Shown: piece by piece, positions 1-8,451 of the stretch
Position numbering within the stretch: the stretch's first letter is position 1
Layout of the letters: each line of letters opens with the position of its first letter
Source: Arcicella aquatica
GTDB lineage: Bacteria > Bacteroidota > Bacteroidia > Cytophagales > Spirosomataceae
NCBI RefSeq assembly: GCF_034928825.1
Contig: NZ_JAYFUL010000016.1
Coordinates: 1-64,000, forward strand
Reading direction: 5' to 3'
DNA: 64,000 nucleotides
Position numbers and translations under genes: made by a program
The notes under the pieces: model-generated
What the model saw: only the letters and a program-made list of their open reading frames with translations
The model's database searches: none
What the model was told of the DNA's origin: nothing

Positions 1-233
1 CCCTAAAAGAAGAGTTCAATTTAGGCAATGGTTTTGTATCGGAAGAGGCAGCTTTAAAGGCGATTCCGCAGGTGATTGAGACCTACAATAATTACCGTCC
101 TCATGCCTCGCTTGACTACGAAACGCCCACCCAATGTCACAATTCTGGGCGTGTTGAAAAATTAAGATGGTATCCTTATAAAAAAATAAGGTTTTCTAAT
201 GTGGTGAAAAAACAACCTGAAAAGGCTTTTTAG
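1..233 (+). CDS. IS3-family transposase (OrfB/DDE integrase), C-terminal fragment cut by window start
   Basis: The reading frame is open from the window edge and ends at TAG 231-233. The translated end runs LKEEFNLGNGF, then YNNYRPHASLDYETP, followed by a basic tail. This is the classic C-terminal signature of IS3/IS150-type integrases, where the catalytic Glu lies just before 'LKEEF' and 'YN..RPH.SL.Y.TP' closes the rve domain. The DDE residues lie outside the window. Because the gene reads in from outside, the IS right end should fall within a few tens of bases after the stop, near 'actgtcaagctatttt' (about 235-250). The inverted repeat cannot be confirmed without the left end. It is an insertion next to the sigma-54 regulator at 365. 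Confidence 0.85.
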   Translation, partial: LKEEFNLGNGFVSEEAALKAIPQVIETYNNYRPHASLDYETPTQCHNSGRVEKLRWYPYKKIRFSNVVKKQPEKAF

Positions 234-251
234 AAACTGTCAAGCTATTTT

Positions 252-285
252 AGACGCATACGAATCATATAGCGTCTTTATTTTT
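252..285 (+). terminator. Rho-independent terminator after the IS transposase
   Basis: AGACGC (252-257) pairs with GCGTCT (272-277), with further A/T pairing in the loop, and is followed by a T-rich run (ttatttttg). It lies 20 bases after the transposase stop and before the regulator at 365, so it would stop read-through from the IS into that gene. Confidence 0.55.
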
Positions 286-364
286 GCAGTAATTGAATCA
301 TTCATTTCCAGTTAAAAGCAAATAGATTTATATTTGAATATTATCTTATCTATAGCACTCAAAC

Positions 365-1894
365 ATGGGAAAACAGCACTCTTCTTCTCCTAAAGTAAAT
401 ATTGAGAATAATAAAAATAAATTATCTCTTGGAGAGTTAGGATATGAAACAAGTACTTTGTCTAGCTTACATCATTTATGTAATAATATCAACAACGCGA
501 AAAGTATCTCTGAGTTTGAAGGTGTTATTGAAGCGTTTGTTCATCAAAAATTTGGTGATTTTTTTTACGTTTTATCATTCTTCCAAGATACTCAAGAAAA
601 CGATTTTGTTTTTTTAGGAAATTTACAAGAAAGCCTTACAAATGAGTATCTTTTATTTTTAGATGATAAAATACTTTCTAGTGAAAATCCTATCTTATTA
701 AAAGACAATGAATTAATGAAAGAAGCTGGCATTGTTGAAAGTATGATATTGGGGCTTCAACAAGAATTTGGAATGAAAGGATATTTATCTCTTCATTCTA
801 AAAAACAAGCTGTTTTTTCTGAATATCATCGCCAGTTATTGAGTATTATTAGTCATATTATTATTCCAAGAGTTTACTTCATAATCAACAAGGAACATCA
901 TTTAACACAAATTCAATCAAGTAATAAAATCAATCAAGTATCACCTTTCTCAAATTTAATAGGAGTTTCTCCAACAATTAAAGAAGTTTATAAATTAATT
1001 AATTTAGTGGCTCTTTCAGATGCTACTGTGTTATTATTGGGAGAATCAGGTACTGGTAAAGAGCTGGTTGCAAAAGCAATTCATGATACTTCTCTTCGAA
1101 CAAACAGAGAATTAATTAAAGTAAATTGTGCTGCAATACCAGCTTCATTACTTGAAAGCGAGCTATTTGGACATGAGAAAGGGGCTTTTACTGGAGCCAA
1201 TCAAAAACGAATAGGGAAGTTTGAATTAGCCCATGAGAGTACGCTCTTTTTAGACGAAATTGGAGAATTACCCATTGAACTTCAAGTAAAACTATTAAGA
1301 GTCTTACAAGAAAAAGAAATTGAGCGGATTGGGGGACAACGCACGATAAAAGTGGATGTACGCATCATTGCTGCGACCAACCGGAATCTGGAAGAAGAAG
1401 TTTCGGAAGGGCGTTTCCGATTGGATTTATATTATCGTCTGAATGTTTTTCCGATTACACTTCCTCCATTGCGAGAACGCAAAGAAGATATTCCTTTACT
1501 CGTAGCTCATTTTATTGAAAAATATGCTCCTAAAGTTGGTAAAAAGATTAAAGGTATTTCAAATAAAGTCCTCGAAAAATTACTTTTACATCCTTGGATT
1601 GGGAATATTCGTGAGCTTGAACACCTTATTGAAAGAAGTATTTTACTCACTACTGGCGACATAATCAAACAAATAAATTTTGCAGAAATTCCACTGCAAA
1701 ATAATGTTGAATTTGAAATAAAGACTTTAGCCACCGTAGAACATGATTATATTTTAAAAGTATTGAAATTATGTAATGGTAGAATCTTTGGACAAAACGG
1801 TGCAGCTGTTAGGCTCAATCTTCCACCAACTACCCTTATTTCTAAAATGAAAAAACTAGGCATTAAAAAAGAACATTTTGTAACAATAAATTAG
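365..1894 (+). CDS. Sigma-54-dependent transcriptional activator with GAF-like sensor domain
   Basis: A 509-residue bacterial enhancer-binding protein. Residues about 30-180 have no receiver domain and resemble a GAF-type sensory module (inference). Residues about 195-425 are the sigma-54 AAA+ domain: Walker A GESGTGKE (226-233), the sigma-54 contact loop GAFTGA (273-278), Walker B TLFLDEIG (293-300) and ERKEDIP (371-377). The usual 'WPGN' after the AAA+ domain is WIGN here. Residues about 460-500 form a Fis-type helix-turn-helix. It would remodel sigma-54 polymerase at -24/-12 promoters in response to an unknown ligand. It converges on the response regulator ending at 1942 and shares an 80-bp identical DNA block with it. 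The ATG at 365 is the first in frame and no Shine-Dalgarno is visible. Confidence 0.9.
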   Translation: MGKQHSSSPKVNIENNKNKLSLGELGYETSTLSSLHHLCNNINNAKSISEFEGVIEAFVHQKFGDFFYVLSFFQDTQENDFVFLGNLQESLTNEYLLFLDDKILSSENPILLKDNELMKEAGIVESMILGLQQEFGMKGYLSLHSKKQAVFSEYHRQLLSIISHIIIPRVYFIINKEHHLTQIQSSNKINQVSPFSNLIGVSPTIKEVYKLINLVALSDATVLLLGESGTGKELVAKAIHDTSLRTNRELIKVNCAAIPASLLESELFGHEKGAFTGANQKRIGKFELAHESTLFLDEIGELPIELQVKLLRVLQEKEIERIGGQRTIKVDVRIIAATNRNLEEEVSEGRFRLDLYYRLNVFPITLPPLRERKEDIPLLVAHFIEKYAPKVGKKIKGISNKVLEKLLLHPWIGNIRELEHLIERSILLTTGDIIKQINFAEIPLQNNVEFEIKTLATVEHDYILKVLKLCNGRIFGQNGAAVRLNLPPTTLISKMKKLGIKKEHFVTIN

Positions 1895-1941
1895 CGGTAG
1901 TAAATCAGCATTTTAAACACATCGCACACAATTAAAAACGC

Positions 1942-3315
1942 TTACTTATACCCTGTTTTAATACCTAATTTCTTGATTTTAGCATACAATGTTTGTGTAG
2001 ACATACCTAGTATTTCAGCAGCCCCTCCTACTCCTGTTATTCTACCTTGACAAGCATTAAGCACTTTTAAAATGTGTTCACACTCCACTTCTTCCATCGT
2101 ATTTATAAATTGTTCAGGAACTCTTACAACTTGTTTTTTACTGATATTTGGCAAATGTATATCCATTATTTCCTGATTAGATGCCAAAAGGACATTTCGT
2201 TCTATTAAATGTTCCAATTCACGGATATTACCAGGCCAATCATATTCTTGAAGTTTTTGCAAGGCAGATTCACTAATTCTCGTATTTTTCTTCCCTGTAC
2301 TATTTGAGAATTTATGAAGAAAATAATTTACTAATAATGGTATATCTTCTCTGCGTTCTCGTAATGTAGGCAACTGTATAGGAAACACATTCAGACGATA
2401 ATATAAATCCAATCGGAAACGCCCTTCCGAAACTTCTTCTTCCAGATTCCGGTTGGTCGCAGCAATAATACGTACATCTACTTTCATGGTGGTGTCGCTT
2501 CCAATTCTTTCTATTTCCTTTTCTTGTAAAACACGAAGTAACTTTACTTGTGACTCTAAAGGCAATTCGCCTATTTCGTCCAGAAAAATTGTCCCGCCAT
2601 TAGCTTGTTCAAATTTTCCGATACGTTTTTGATTGGCTCCAGTAAAAGCTCCTTTCTCGTGGCCGAAGAGTTCAGATTCAATCAGATTTATAGGTAATGC
2701 CGCACAATTAATGGTTACTAAAGGGTTATCTTTTCTAGCAGAAAATTGATGAATTGCTTGAGCAACTCGTTCTTTTCCCGTTCCACTTTCTCCTAAAATA
2801 ATGACGGAAGTATTGGTTGGTGCTACAATTTTTATTTTCTCTAATGAATTCAATAAAGCAAGACTTTTACCAATGATACCGTCAATGCTTATATTTGACG
2901 TTTCAGGTTCATTTGCATTTTGATGAATATGCCCCATTTCAATACCATAACGGTATCTGGCAATATCTAACATGACAAATAAATCTCTTTCTCGGAATGG
3001 TTTTACCAAAAAACCATAAGGTTGTGTGGCTTTGGCGGCTTCAAGGATAGTATGATTTGTATTGGCAGAAATAAATAAAAAAGGAATCTTTTTTTGTAAA
3101 AGCTCATGTGCTAAATCAATCCCAGTTTCATCACCTTTTAGAATAATATCCAACAAAACCCAATCAGGCTTTTTTTGTTCTATTAACTGACGGGCACGTT
3201 CTACGGTTGAAGCGATACCCGCAACCAAATAACCACTTTTTGTGAGCATCATTTTCAAATCATAAGCAACAATAAATTCATCTTCAATAATCAGGATTTT
3301 ATCTTTCTTTAACAT
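1942..3315 (-). CDS. NtrC-type response regulator (REC - sigma-54 AAA+ - Fis HTH)
   Basis: 457 residues in the classic three-domain order. The receiver at 5-120 has the acidic pair E11/D12, predicted phospho-acceptor D56 (LLDII), S83 and K105. The AAA+ domain at 145-370 has Walker A GESGTGKE (175-182), GAFTGA (222-227), IFLDEIGE and WPGNIREL. A Fis-type helix-turn-helix covers about 410-455. It lies 12 bp downstream of the histidine kinase and is certainly its cognate regulator. Phosphorylation would trigger oligomerisation and activation of sigma-54 promoters; no target was identified in the window. The HisKA_2 kinase/NtrC-type pairing is worth noting because HisKA_2 kinases often pair with other output types. 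Confidence 0.93.
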   Translation of the reverse strand: MLKKDKILIIEDEFIVAYDLKMMLTKSGYLVAGIASTVERARQLIEQKKPDWVLLDIILKGDETGIDLAHELLQKKIPFLFISANTNHTILEAAKATQPYGFLVKPFRERDLFVMLDIARYRYGIEMGHIHQNANEPETSNISIDGIIGKSLALLNSLEKIKIVAPTNTSVIILGESGTGKERVAQAIHQFSARKDNPLVTINCAALPINLIESELFGHEKGAFTGANQKRIGKFEQANGGTIFLDEIGELPLESQVKLLRVLQEKEIERIGSDTTMKVDVRIIAATNRNLEEEVSEGRFRLDLYYRLNVFPIQLPTLRERREDIPLLVNYFLHKFSNSTGKKNTRISESALQKLQEYDWPGNIRELEHLIERNVLLASNQEIMDIHLPNISKKQVVRVPEQFINTMEEVECEHILKVLNACQGRITGVGGAAEILGMSTQTLYAKIKKLGIKTGYK

Positions 3316-3327
3316 TAGCTAAGAATA

Positions 3328-5613
3328 TTATATATTAATACCTGAATGTTCTAATTCAGATTTGATTGGAAAAATAACAGTAAGGGTTAAACCTTTTTGA
3401 TTTTTGACTTCAAAAGTTCCTTCTAATTGCTCACTTAATCCTTTCATTAAACTCATTCCCAATGAATCACTTTCCTCAACATCAAAACCTGTTGGTAAAC
3501 CTAAACCATTATCTGAAATACTTAATTTACATGATGTTTTAGACTCTCTTTTCAGTATTATTTTTACTTCCCCCTTTCCCTTTGGAAAAGCATATTTCAC
3601 CGCATTGCTGATGGCTTCATTTAGAATTAACCCGACTGGTACGGCTTGACTAACGTCTAAAACGATAGAATCTGTCATTAAATCAAAGCTTAGTCTTTTA
3701 TCTATATCAAAACTTTCTCTAATATAAGACACCAATTCCCTAATATACCACTCCATATCGATTGTCGCTAGGTTTTCTGTTTGATATAGTTTTTGATGAA
3801 TCAATGAAATAGCGTGCATACGATGCTGACTATTCTGAATGGCTTCAAGGGCATCTTGATTGTGTAAATGTGCGGATTGTGTATTTAATAAGCTAATAAC
3901 AATTTGTAAGTTGTTTTTTACACGGTGATGAATTTCCCGAATTAGCCACTCTTTTTCAGTCAATAACCTTTTCAGTAGCTCGTTTTGTTGGTTGATTGCT
4001 AGTTGTTGTTGCTCTAGTTGTATATTCGTTTTTTTCTTGAGTTGATAACGATTGTAACCCAATAAAAGTAGTATAATTAATACAAAAGTCCCACTAATAG
4101 AAATGATTTTGATGATTCTATCGTTGCGGATTGTGGCGTTTTGTAGTTCACTTTTTTGGGTTAATAATAGAATATTCTTGTCTTTTTGTTCTGTATCAAA
4201 TTGGATTTGTAAGTTGGAAATTTGTTTAGTTTTATCTGCATTAAGTACGGAATCTGAATATGACTTGTATAATTTATAATGTTTGATAGCTTCGGGAAGA
4301 TTACCAGTAGCCGAATCCGCCTTGAACCAAAAAAGGTAATTTTCATAAAGCATTTTATTGTTTCTAATACCTTGTGAGAGTTTTTCTTGGTCAATCAAAA
4401 AAGAATAAGCTTTTAGTGGCTGTTTTGTTTCTAAAAGATAGCGTATCACGGCATGATTGATATACATTTGGTGGATATTTTCTTTAGGTTCTGAACGATT
4501 GAGTATCAGTACTTTTTGATAATAAGGTTTTGCTTTCTCGTACTGTTTCAAATTTAAGTAAATCATTATATACAGGTATGGAATTCTTCCTTTTGTATAA
4601 AAATCATTAGGTGGATATTTCTTTTCTATAAAGGCTAATTGAGATAAAGCGGCTTTATATTGTTTCAATTTCAAGTATGACGTTACAATATTGGAAAGTA
4701 TAGTTCTCTGATAATCAGCATCATTGTATTTTTCAGCAATAGCCGCAGCCTTTTGCCAGTACTCCAGAGACTTTTTGTATTGTTGGAGGTAATAGAAATT
4801 GAGTCCTAATTTATTATATATCGAACTTAGCTGTAAGCTTTCGTCACCAAGCGATTCGGCTACTCTTGCTGCCATTAGGCCATACTTGATAGATAATTCG
4901 TAATTACCCATCTGCATATATACCCCTGACATAATATTATATACGCCTTGCAAGTCTTTAAAATGAATTTGTTGATAAATTTTCAAGGACAAATTTAGCT
5001 GTTCAATGGCTTCATTTGATTTACCCTGAATGCTGTAATAGTCGCCCAACATTTTCCGAGAAGTAGCTTCGTCTTCTTGAGCATTGGCTTTATGATATAA
5101 TTGAATAGCCTTGATATAATAGCCAATTTTGGTGGCTATTCCACTGAGTTCATTGTTGTGAAACTGGGTGAAATTGATAAAAAAGTCACCTTGCTGGGCA
5201 TATAGCTTGTGCTTTTGAGCATAAAGAAAAGCCCGTTTAAGCTGAACAATAGCTTTGTTTTGAAGACCCATTTCCGAGTAGATTTTCCCTTCAAGAATCA
5301 TAGCATCGGCAACACCACTGATATACGAAAGTTGCTTACCCAAAGCCAAAGCTTGTTGCTGAAAAGCAAAGGCACTATCTAAATCGACTTTTAGCTCACC
5401 TGTTTTCTCTAAACAATAACGTCCGTATTCAATCAAAAAGTTAACTTTTTGGGTACTATTCTCTGGCACATTTTTTAACCCCTCCCGAATAGTCTGAATT
5501 TCTTCTTTCTGTTTACCAAAGCTATTTTGGGGGCTGCAAATACACAATACAATATAGCTTACAAAAGCTACTAGCAAAGTTTGCTTATATAGCAAGGGTA
5601 CATTTTTTTCCAT
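3328..5613 (-). CDS. Membrane sensor histidine kinase with periplasmic TPR repeats (HisKA_2/HATPase)
   Basis: 761 residues. An N-terminal hydrophobic signal/anchor (about 10-33) is followed by tandem TPR-like helical repeats (about 90-440), for example 'GDYYSIQGKSNEAIEQLNLSLKIY'. Then come a coiled region, a transmembrane helix (about 502-520), a second coiled coil, and a HisKA_2 domain with the phospho-acceptor motif IHHRVKNNLQ (His562). The ATPase domain has the N box NEAISNAVKYAF (665-676) and DNGLGLP (701-707). The layout suggests a periplasmic protein-interaction sensor signalling to a cytoplasmic kinase. It sits between the DUF1275 gene (5 bp upstream) and the NtrC-type regulator (12 bp downstream), so the three are probably one transcript. 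Confidence 0.92.
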   Translation of the reverse strand: MEKNVPLLYKQTLLVAFVSYIVLCICSPQNSFGKQKEEIQTIREGLKNVPENSTQKVNFLIEYGRYCLEKTGELKVDLDSAFAFQQQALALGKQLSYISGVADAMILEGKIYSEMGLQNKAIVQLKRAFLYAQKHKLYAQQGDFFINFTQFHNNELSGIATKIGYYIKAIQLYHKANAQEDEATSRKMLGDYYSIQGKSNEAIEQLNLSLKIYQQIHFKDLQGVYNIMSGVYMQMGNYELSIKYGLMAARVAESLGDESLQLSSIYNKLGLNFYYLQQYKKSLEYWQKAAAIAEKYNDADYQRTILSNIVTSYLKLKQYKAALSQLAFIEKKYPPNDFYTKGRIPYLYIMIYLNLKQYEKAKPYYQKVLILNRSEPKENIHQMYINHAVIRYLLETKQPLKAYSFLIDQEKLSQGIRNNKMLYENYLFWFKADSATGNLPEAIKHYKLYKSYSDSVLNADKTKQISNLQIQFDTEQKDKNILLLTQKSELQNATIRNDRIIKIISISGTFVLIILLLLGYNRYQLKKKTNIQLEQQQLAINQQNELLKRLLTEKEWLIREIHHRVKNNLQIVISLLNTQSAHLHNQDALEAIQNSQHRMHAISLIHQKLYQTENLATIDMEWYIRELVSYIRESFDIDKRLSFDLMTDSIVLDVSQAVPVGLILNEAISNAVKYAFPKGKGEVKIILKRESKTSCKLSISDNGLGLPTGFDVEESDSLGMSLMKGLSEQLEGTFEVKNQKGLTLTVIFPIKSELEHSGINI

Positions 5614-5618
5614 ATTTC

Positions 5619-6308
5619 TTATATATTGTTTTTGGTAGTACTGAGTAAAAAAGCACTACATATCAATAGAGCTAAACTGGGTAGGAAAAGGGCTTTTAAT
5701 GCAATAAGATTGGCTAACAGTGCTCCAAGAAGGCATCCCAACAAAAAACCTCCTATGGTAAAGAATTGTTTTTGAATACTTTCTTTCAAGCTTGCCTCTA
5801 TGGTAAATCCACTACGAAATAGATTCCACAAATCTAATGCTACTTGTGTTACATTTCCTGTCATCATGGTCGTTGGACCATGTGTTTCTTGGCTATACAA
5901 TTTACCAAAAGCATTTTGTAATCCCAAAGCAAATACCACTATCATTACAATAAGATAGATACCATTAACACTGTTTAGGTTGTACCACGTTGGTAAAATA
6001 CAAGTAGCGAAAGCAGCCAAGAGCAATAAGACACTTTCAACAAGCAATAGTATATACCGATTGAAGACTTGGCCACTTAGCCAACCGCCTGCCATCACAG
6101 CCGTAACAAACACTGGAAAAGTTGTAAGTTGAAGCCATGAAGAAGTATGATTCTCGGAAATTGCTTGTGCTGCAAAAACAATGAAATTACCTGTAACGTG
6201 TGCCGAAAAAATGGATTTTCCCGACACAAACGTTACTGTATCGCAGTATCCTGCAACACTTGCCAATAAAAAGGTTAATAAACCAATATAGGATTTTGGT
6301 TCTTTCAT
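5619..6308 (-). CDS. DUF1275/YoaK-family membrane protein
   Basis: 229 residues, almost entirely hydrophobic, with about six predicted membrane helices. The N-terminus reads LLTFLLASVAGYCDTVTF, and the motif TMMTGNVTQVALDLWNL is characteristic of the DUF1275 (YoaK) family. The molecular function of the family is unknown. The gene starts 5 nt after the flanking MITE and ends 5 bp before the histidine kinase start, so it is the first gene of the kinase/regulator operon. It might supply or modulate the sensed signal (inference). The longer in-frame ORF reaching into the repeat upstream is not needed for the family length. Confidence 0.85.
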   Translation of the reverse strand: MKEPKSYIGLLTFLLASVAGYCDTVTFVSGKSIFSAHVTGNFIVFAAQAISENHTSSWLQLTTFPVFVTAVMAGGWLSGQVFNRYILLLVESVLLLLAAFATCILPTWYNLNSVNGIYLIVMIVVFALGLQNAFGKLYSQETHGPTTMMTGNVTQVALDLWNLFRSGFTIEASLKESIQKQFFTIGGFLLGCLLGALLANLIALKALFLPSLALLICSAFLLSTTKNNI

Positions 6309-6312
6309 AGTG

Positions 6313-6471
6313 AAGCTGTTTAAACTGTCCGTTTCTTAGGTGAAAGTATTGTATTTTTGGATTGATTTTTTCAAAATTTTCGAAGCATAGCATCGCTACG
6401 TTGAGTAAATTTTGGAACAAGCTATGCTAAAAGACTTAGTTTAACCCGAAAAGGAAAGTTTAAACAGCTTC
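6313..6471. mobile_element. MITE-like repeat, copy A (TSD AGT)
   Basis: About 160 bp bounded by GAAGCTGTTTAAAC and its reverse complement GTTTAAACAGCTTC, flanked on both sides by AGT. The interior is nearly identical to copies at 20618 and 51442. It has no coding capacity except a short ORF shared by copies (MFQNLLNVAMLCFENFEKIN) that I consider spurious. It separates the DUF1275 operon start from dps. The right edge may be off by one base. Confidence 0.85.
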
Positions 6472-6476
6472 AGTAC

Positions 6477-6950
6477 TTATTTTAAATGTGCTCGTAACAT
6501 CCAAGCCATTTTTTCGTGTGTTTCCATCAAGCCTGTAATAAAGTCGCTTGTTCCCAAATCGTGGTATTCTGTAGCAAACTTGTTGATATTTTCTCGTAGA
6601 TGAATAATCAACGTTTGATGGTCGGCCAAAAGCTCTTTGATATAGCCCGCACTGTCGTTATCCTCACGAGACTCTTCACTGAGATGCGTAAGTTGTAAGT
6701 ATATTTTGAGGGTTGCGGGTGCATAATGTCCAATCGCACGGATTCTTTCGGCCACATCATCCATGGCTTCGTCTAATTGCTCGTATTGGTTTTCAAAAAA
6801 CTTATGAATGGCATAAAAATCTGCTCCTTCTACATTCCAGTGGGCATTTCTGGTTTTAGTATAAAGTACAAATTCATCGGCCAAAATTTTTGAAAGTTCT
6901 AGTGCAATCTCTGCGCTAGAACTTTCTGTGATTCCTATTCCTTTATTCAT
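6477..6950 (-). CDS. dps: Dps-family ferritin-like DNA-protection protein
   Basis: 157 residues, the usual Dps length. The ferroxidase signature is present: an HWNV motif (His37), a second His in 'FYAIHKFFE' and DDVAERIRAIG (64-73). The C-terminus ends in MLRAHLK. Dps dodecamers oxidise Fe(II) with hydrogen peroxide, store iron and coat DNA in starved or stressed cells. It is probably monocistronic, with a MITE immediately downstream and a 14-bp perfect inverted repeat (6998-7040) upstream, which may mark the end of the previous unit or an operator. The N-terminus is slightly short of DNA-binding lysine tails seen in some family members, so DNA binding is uncertain. Confidence 0.93.
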   Translation of the reverse strand: MNKGIGITESSSAEIALELSKILADEFVLYTKTRNAHWNVEGADFYAIHKFFENQYEQLDEAMDDVAERIRAIGHYAPATLKIYLQLTHLSEESREDNDSAGYIKELLADHQTLIIHLRENINKFATEYHDLGTSDFITGLMETHEKMAWMLRAHLK

Positions 6951-6997
6951 TGTCTGATAAGTTTCTTGGTTATAATTTGATTAACTAGCAATGTAAC

Positions 6998-7040
6998 TTT
7001 AATCAATAGACGTTTATGCAAGAAATGTCTATTGATTAAA
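6998..7040. terminator. Perfect 14-bp inverted repeat between hydrolase and dps
   Basis: Arms tttaatcaatagac (6998-7011) and gtctattgattaaa (7027-7040) are perfect complements with a 15-nt loop. The hairpin lies after the hydrolase (ends 7055) and upstream of dps (starts 6950). On the minus strand it is followed by a moderately T-rich stretch, so a terminator is likely. A regulator site for dps is the alternative. Confidence 0.5.
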
Positions 7041-7054
7041 GTCTATTATACCGT

Positions 7055-7876
7055 TTACGCTTTAACAAATGCTAAAATATCTGCATTGATGGTAGCTGCT
7101 TCTGTTGTTGGCATTCCATGAGGAAAACCAGGATATGAAATCAATGTACCATTTTTTAATAACTTCACGGCTTTTACTGCGGTAAGCTCAAATGGAACAA
7201 TTTGATCGTCTTCACCATGTAAAACAAGTACTGGTAAATCTACAGCTTTAAGATCTTCGGTAAAATCTGTTTCCGAAAATACCTTAACGCAATTATAATG
7301 AGCAATTATTCCGCCCATCATTCCCTGACGCCACCAGTTATCTCTAATTCCTTGTGAAACCTTCGCTCCTTCACGGTTATAACCAAAAAAAGGAATCGTA
7401 AAATCCTGAAAATATTGTGGGCGTTTGGTGGCAGTACCTTCACGAATCTCTTCAAATACCGACATCGGAATACCTTCTGGATTACTTTCTGTTTGAACCA
7501 TAATAGGTGTTACCGCACTAATCAAAATAGCTTTTGCTACTCTTCCTTTTCCATGTTTTGCTACATAACGAATTACTTCACCCCCTCCAGTAGAGTGCCC
7601 AATATGTACGGCATTTCTTAAATCAAGTGCTTCTGTAAGTTCTGCCACATCAGCCGCATAAGTATCCATATCATGTCCAATAGCAGTTTGAGTAGATCTA
7701 CCATGTCCACGGCGGTCGTGGGCAATTACTCTAAATCCTTGATTGACGAAAAACATCATTTGTGCATCCCAATCATCACTTGATAATGGCCAGCCATGAT
7801 GGAAAAAAAGTGGTTGCCCTGTTCCCCAGTCTTTGTAATAGATTTCGGTTCCGTCTTTTACTGTAATCTTGCTCAT
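7055..7876 (-). CDS. Alpha/beta hydrolase, non-heme chloroperoxidase/arylesterase type
   Basis: 273 residues, typical of cofactor-free haloperoxidases/esterases. The sequence shows the oxyanion region FFHHGWPLSSDDW (24-36), nucleophile elbow GHSTGGG (Ser95), catalytic Asp in HGEDDQIVP (Asp224) and catalytic His in GFPHGMP (His253). There is no signal peptide, so it is cytoplasmic. Family members hydrolyse small esters or lactones and can form peracids with peroxide; the true substrate is unknown. It is the last gene of a minus-strand run (13357 to 7055) of enzymes acting on small, possibly aromatic, compounds. Confidence 0.9.
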   Translation of the reverse strand: MSKITVKDGTEIYYKDWGTGQPLFFHHGWPLSSDDWDAQMMFFVNQGFRVIAHDRRGHGRSTQTAIGHDMDTYAADVAELTEALDLRNAVHIGHSTGGGEVIRYVAKHGKGRVAKAILISAVTPIMVQTESNPEGIPMSVFEEIREGTATKRPQYFQDFTIPFFGYNREGAKVSQGIRDNWWRQGMMGGIIAHYNCVKVFSETDFTEDLKAVDLPVLVLHGEDDQIVPFELTAVKAVKLLKNGTLISYPGFPHGMPTTEAATINADILAFVKA

Positions 7877-7968
7877 GTTTTTGAAGGTTTAATTGTAAAT
7901 AATAAATTGTGTTATAAAAATTGTTAACAAGTAATATTCTGGTATTACACGTATGATTTTGAAACTGT

Positions 7969-8412
7969 TTAAAACGAACGGATAATCACAACACCAGCAA
8001 TTATTAAAAGCATTCCGATAATTCTAAAAATGTTGATGTTATGTTGAGCTTGTACTAGGATATTAAAATGATCAAGTATTAGTGAGATAAATAGTTGTCC
8101 TGCAACCACTAATCCAAAAGTAAGTGCTGGTCCTAAACGAGGAAATGCCAAAACAATGGTAGTTACATAAAATGCACCTAATGCACCTGCAAGCCAAGTA
8201 TGTGCTGGAACGTTTCGTAATTCGGAGATACTAAAACCTTGTTTAGTAACACCTGCATAGATTAACATAACAATCGTGCCAACGGCAAATGAAATAAGCG
8301 ATGCCCATACAGGGCTTTCAATGGCTTTACCCATTTTGGTATTGAGTCCCGCTTGGATTGGCAGTAAAGAGCCTGCTAAGACTACAAGAAAAATCCATAA
8401 AAACTTAGTCAT
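7969..8412 (-). CDS. DMT-superfamily permease, YdcZ/DUF606 type
   Basis: 147 residues with about five membrane helices. The opening 'LLPIQAGLNTKMGKAIESPVWASLISFAVGT' is characteristic of the DUF606 (YdcZ) half of the drug/metabolite transporter superfamily, and the length fits a single repeat unit that works as a dimer. The transported compound is unknown. Neighbours are a ring-cleavage-type VOC protein (40 bp upstream) and a haloperoxidase-like hydrolase (about 90 bp downstream), which suggests export or exchange of a small organic metabolite (inference). Confidence 0.8.
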   Translation of the reverse strand: MTKFLWIFLVVLAGSLLPIQAGLNTKMGKAIESPVWASLISFAVGTIVMLIYAGVTKQGFSISELRNVPAHTWLAGALGAFYVTTIVLAFPRLGPALTFGLVVAGQLFISLILDHFNILVQAQHNINIFRIIGMLLIIAGVVIIRSF

Positions 8413-8451
8413 GATTGCTTGTATTTTTGGTTAGATTTATTCCATTGTTTG

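Noticed and set aside
6187..6420. 77-codon minus-strand ORF starting in MITE copy A
   Set aside because: It overlaps the DUF1275 coding frame, and its first part is only the repeat sequence, which recurs in copy B.
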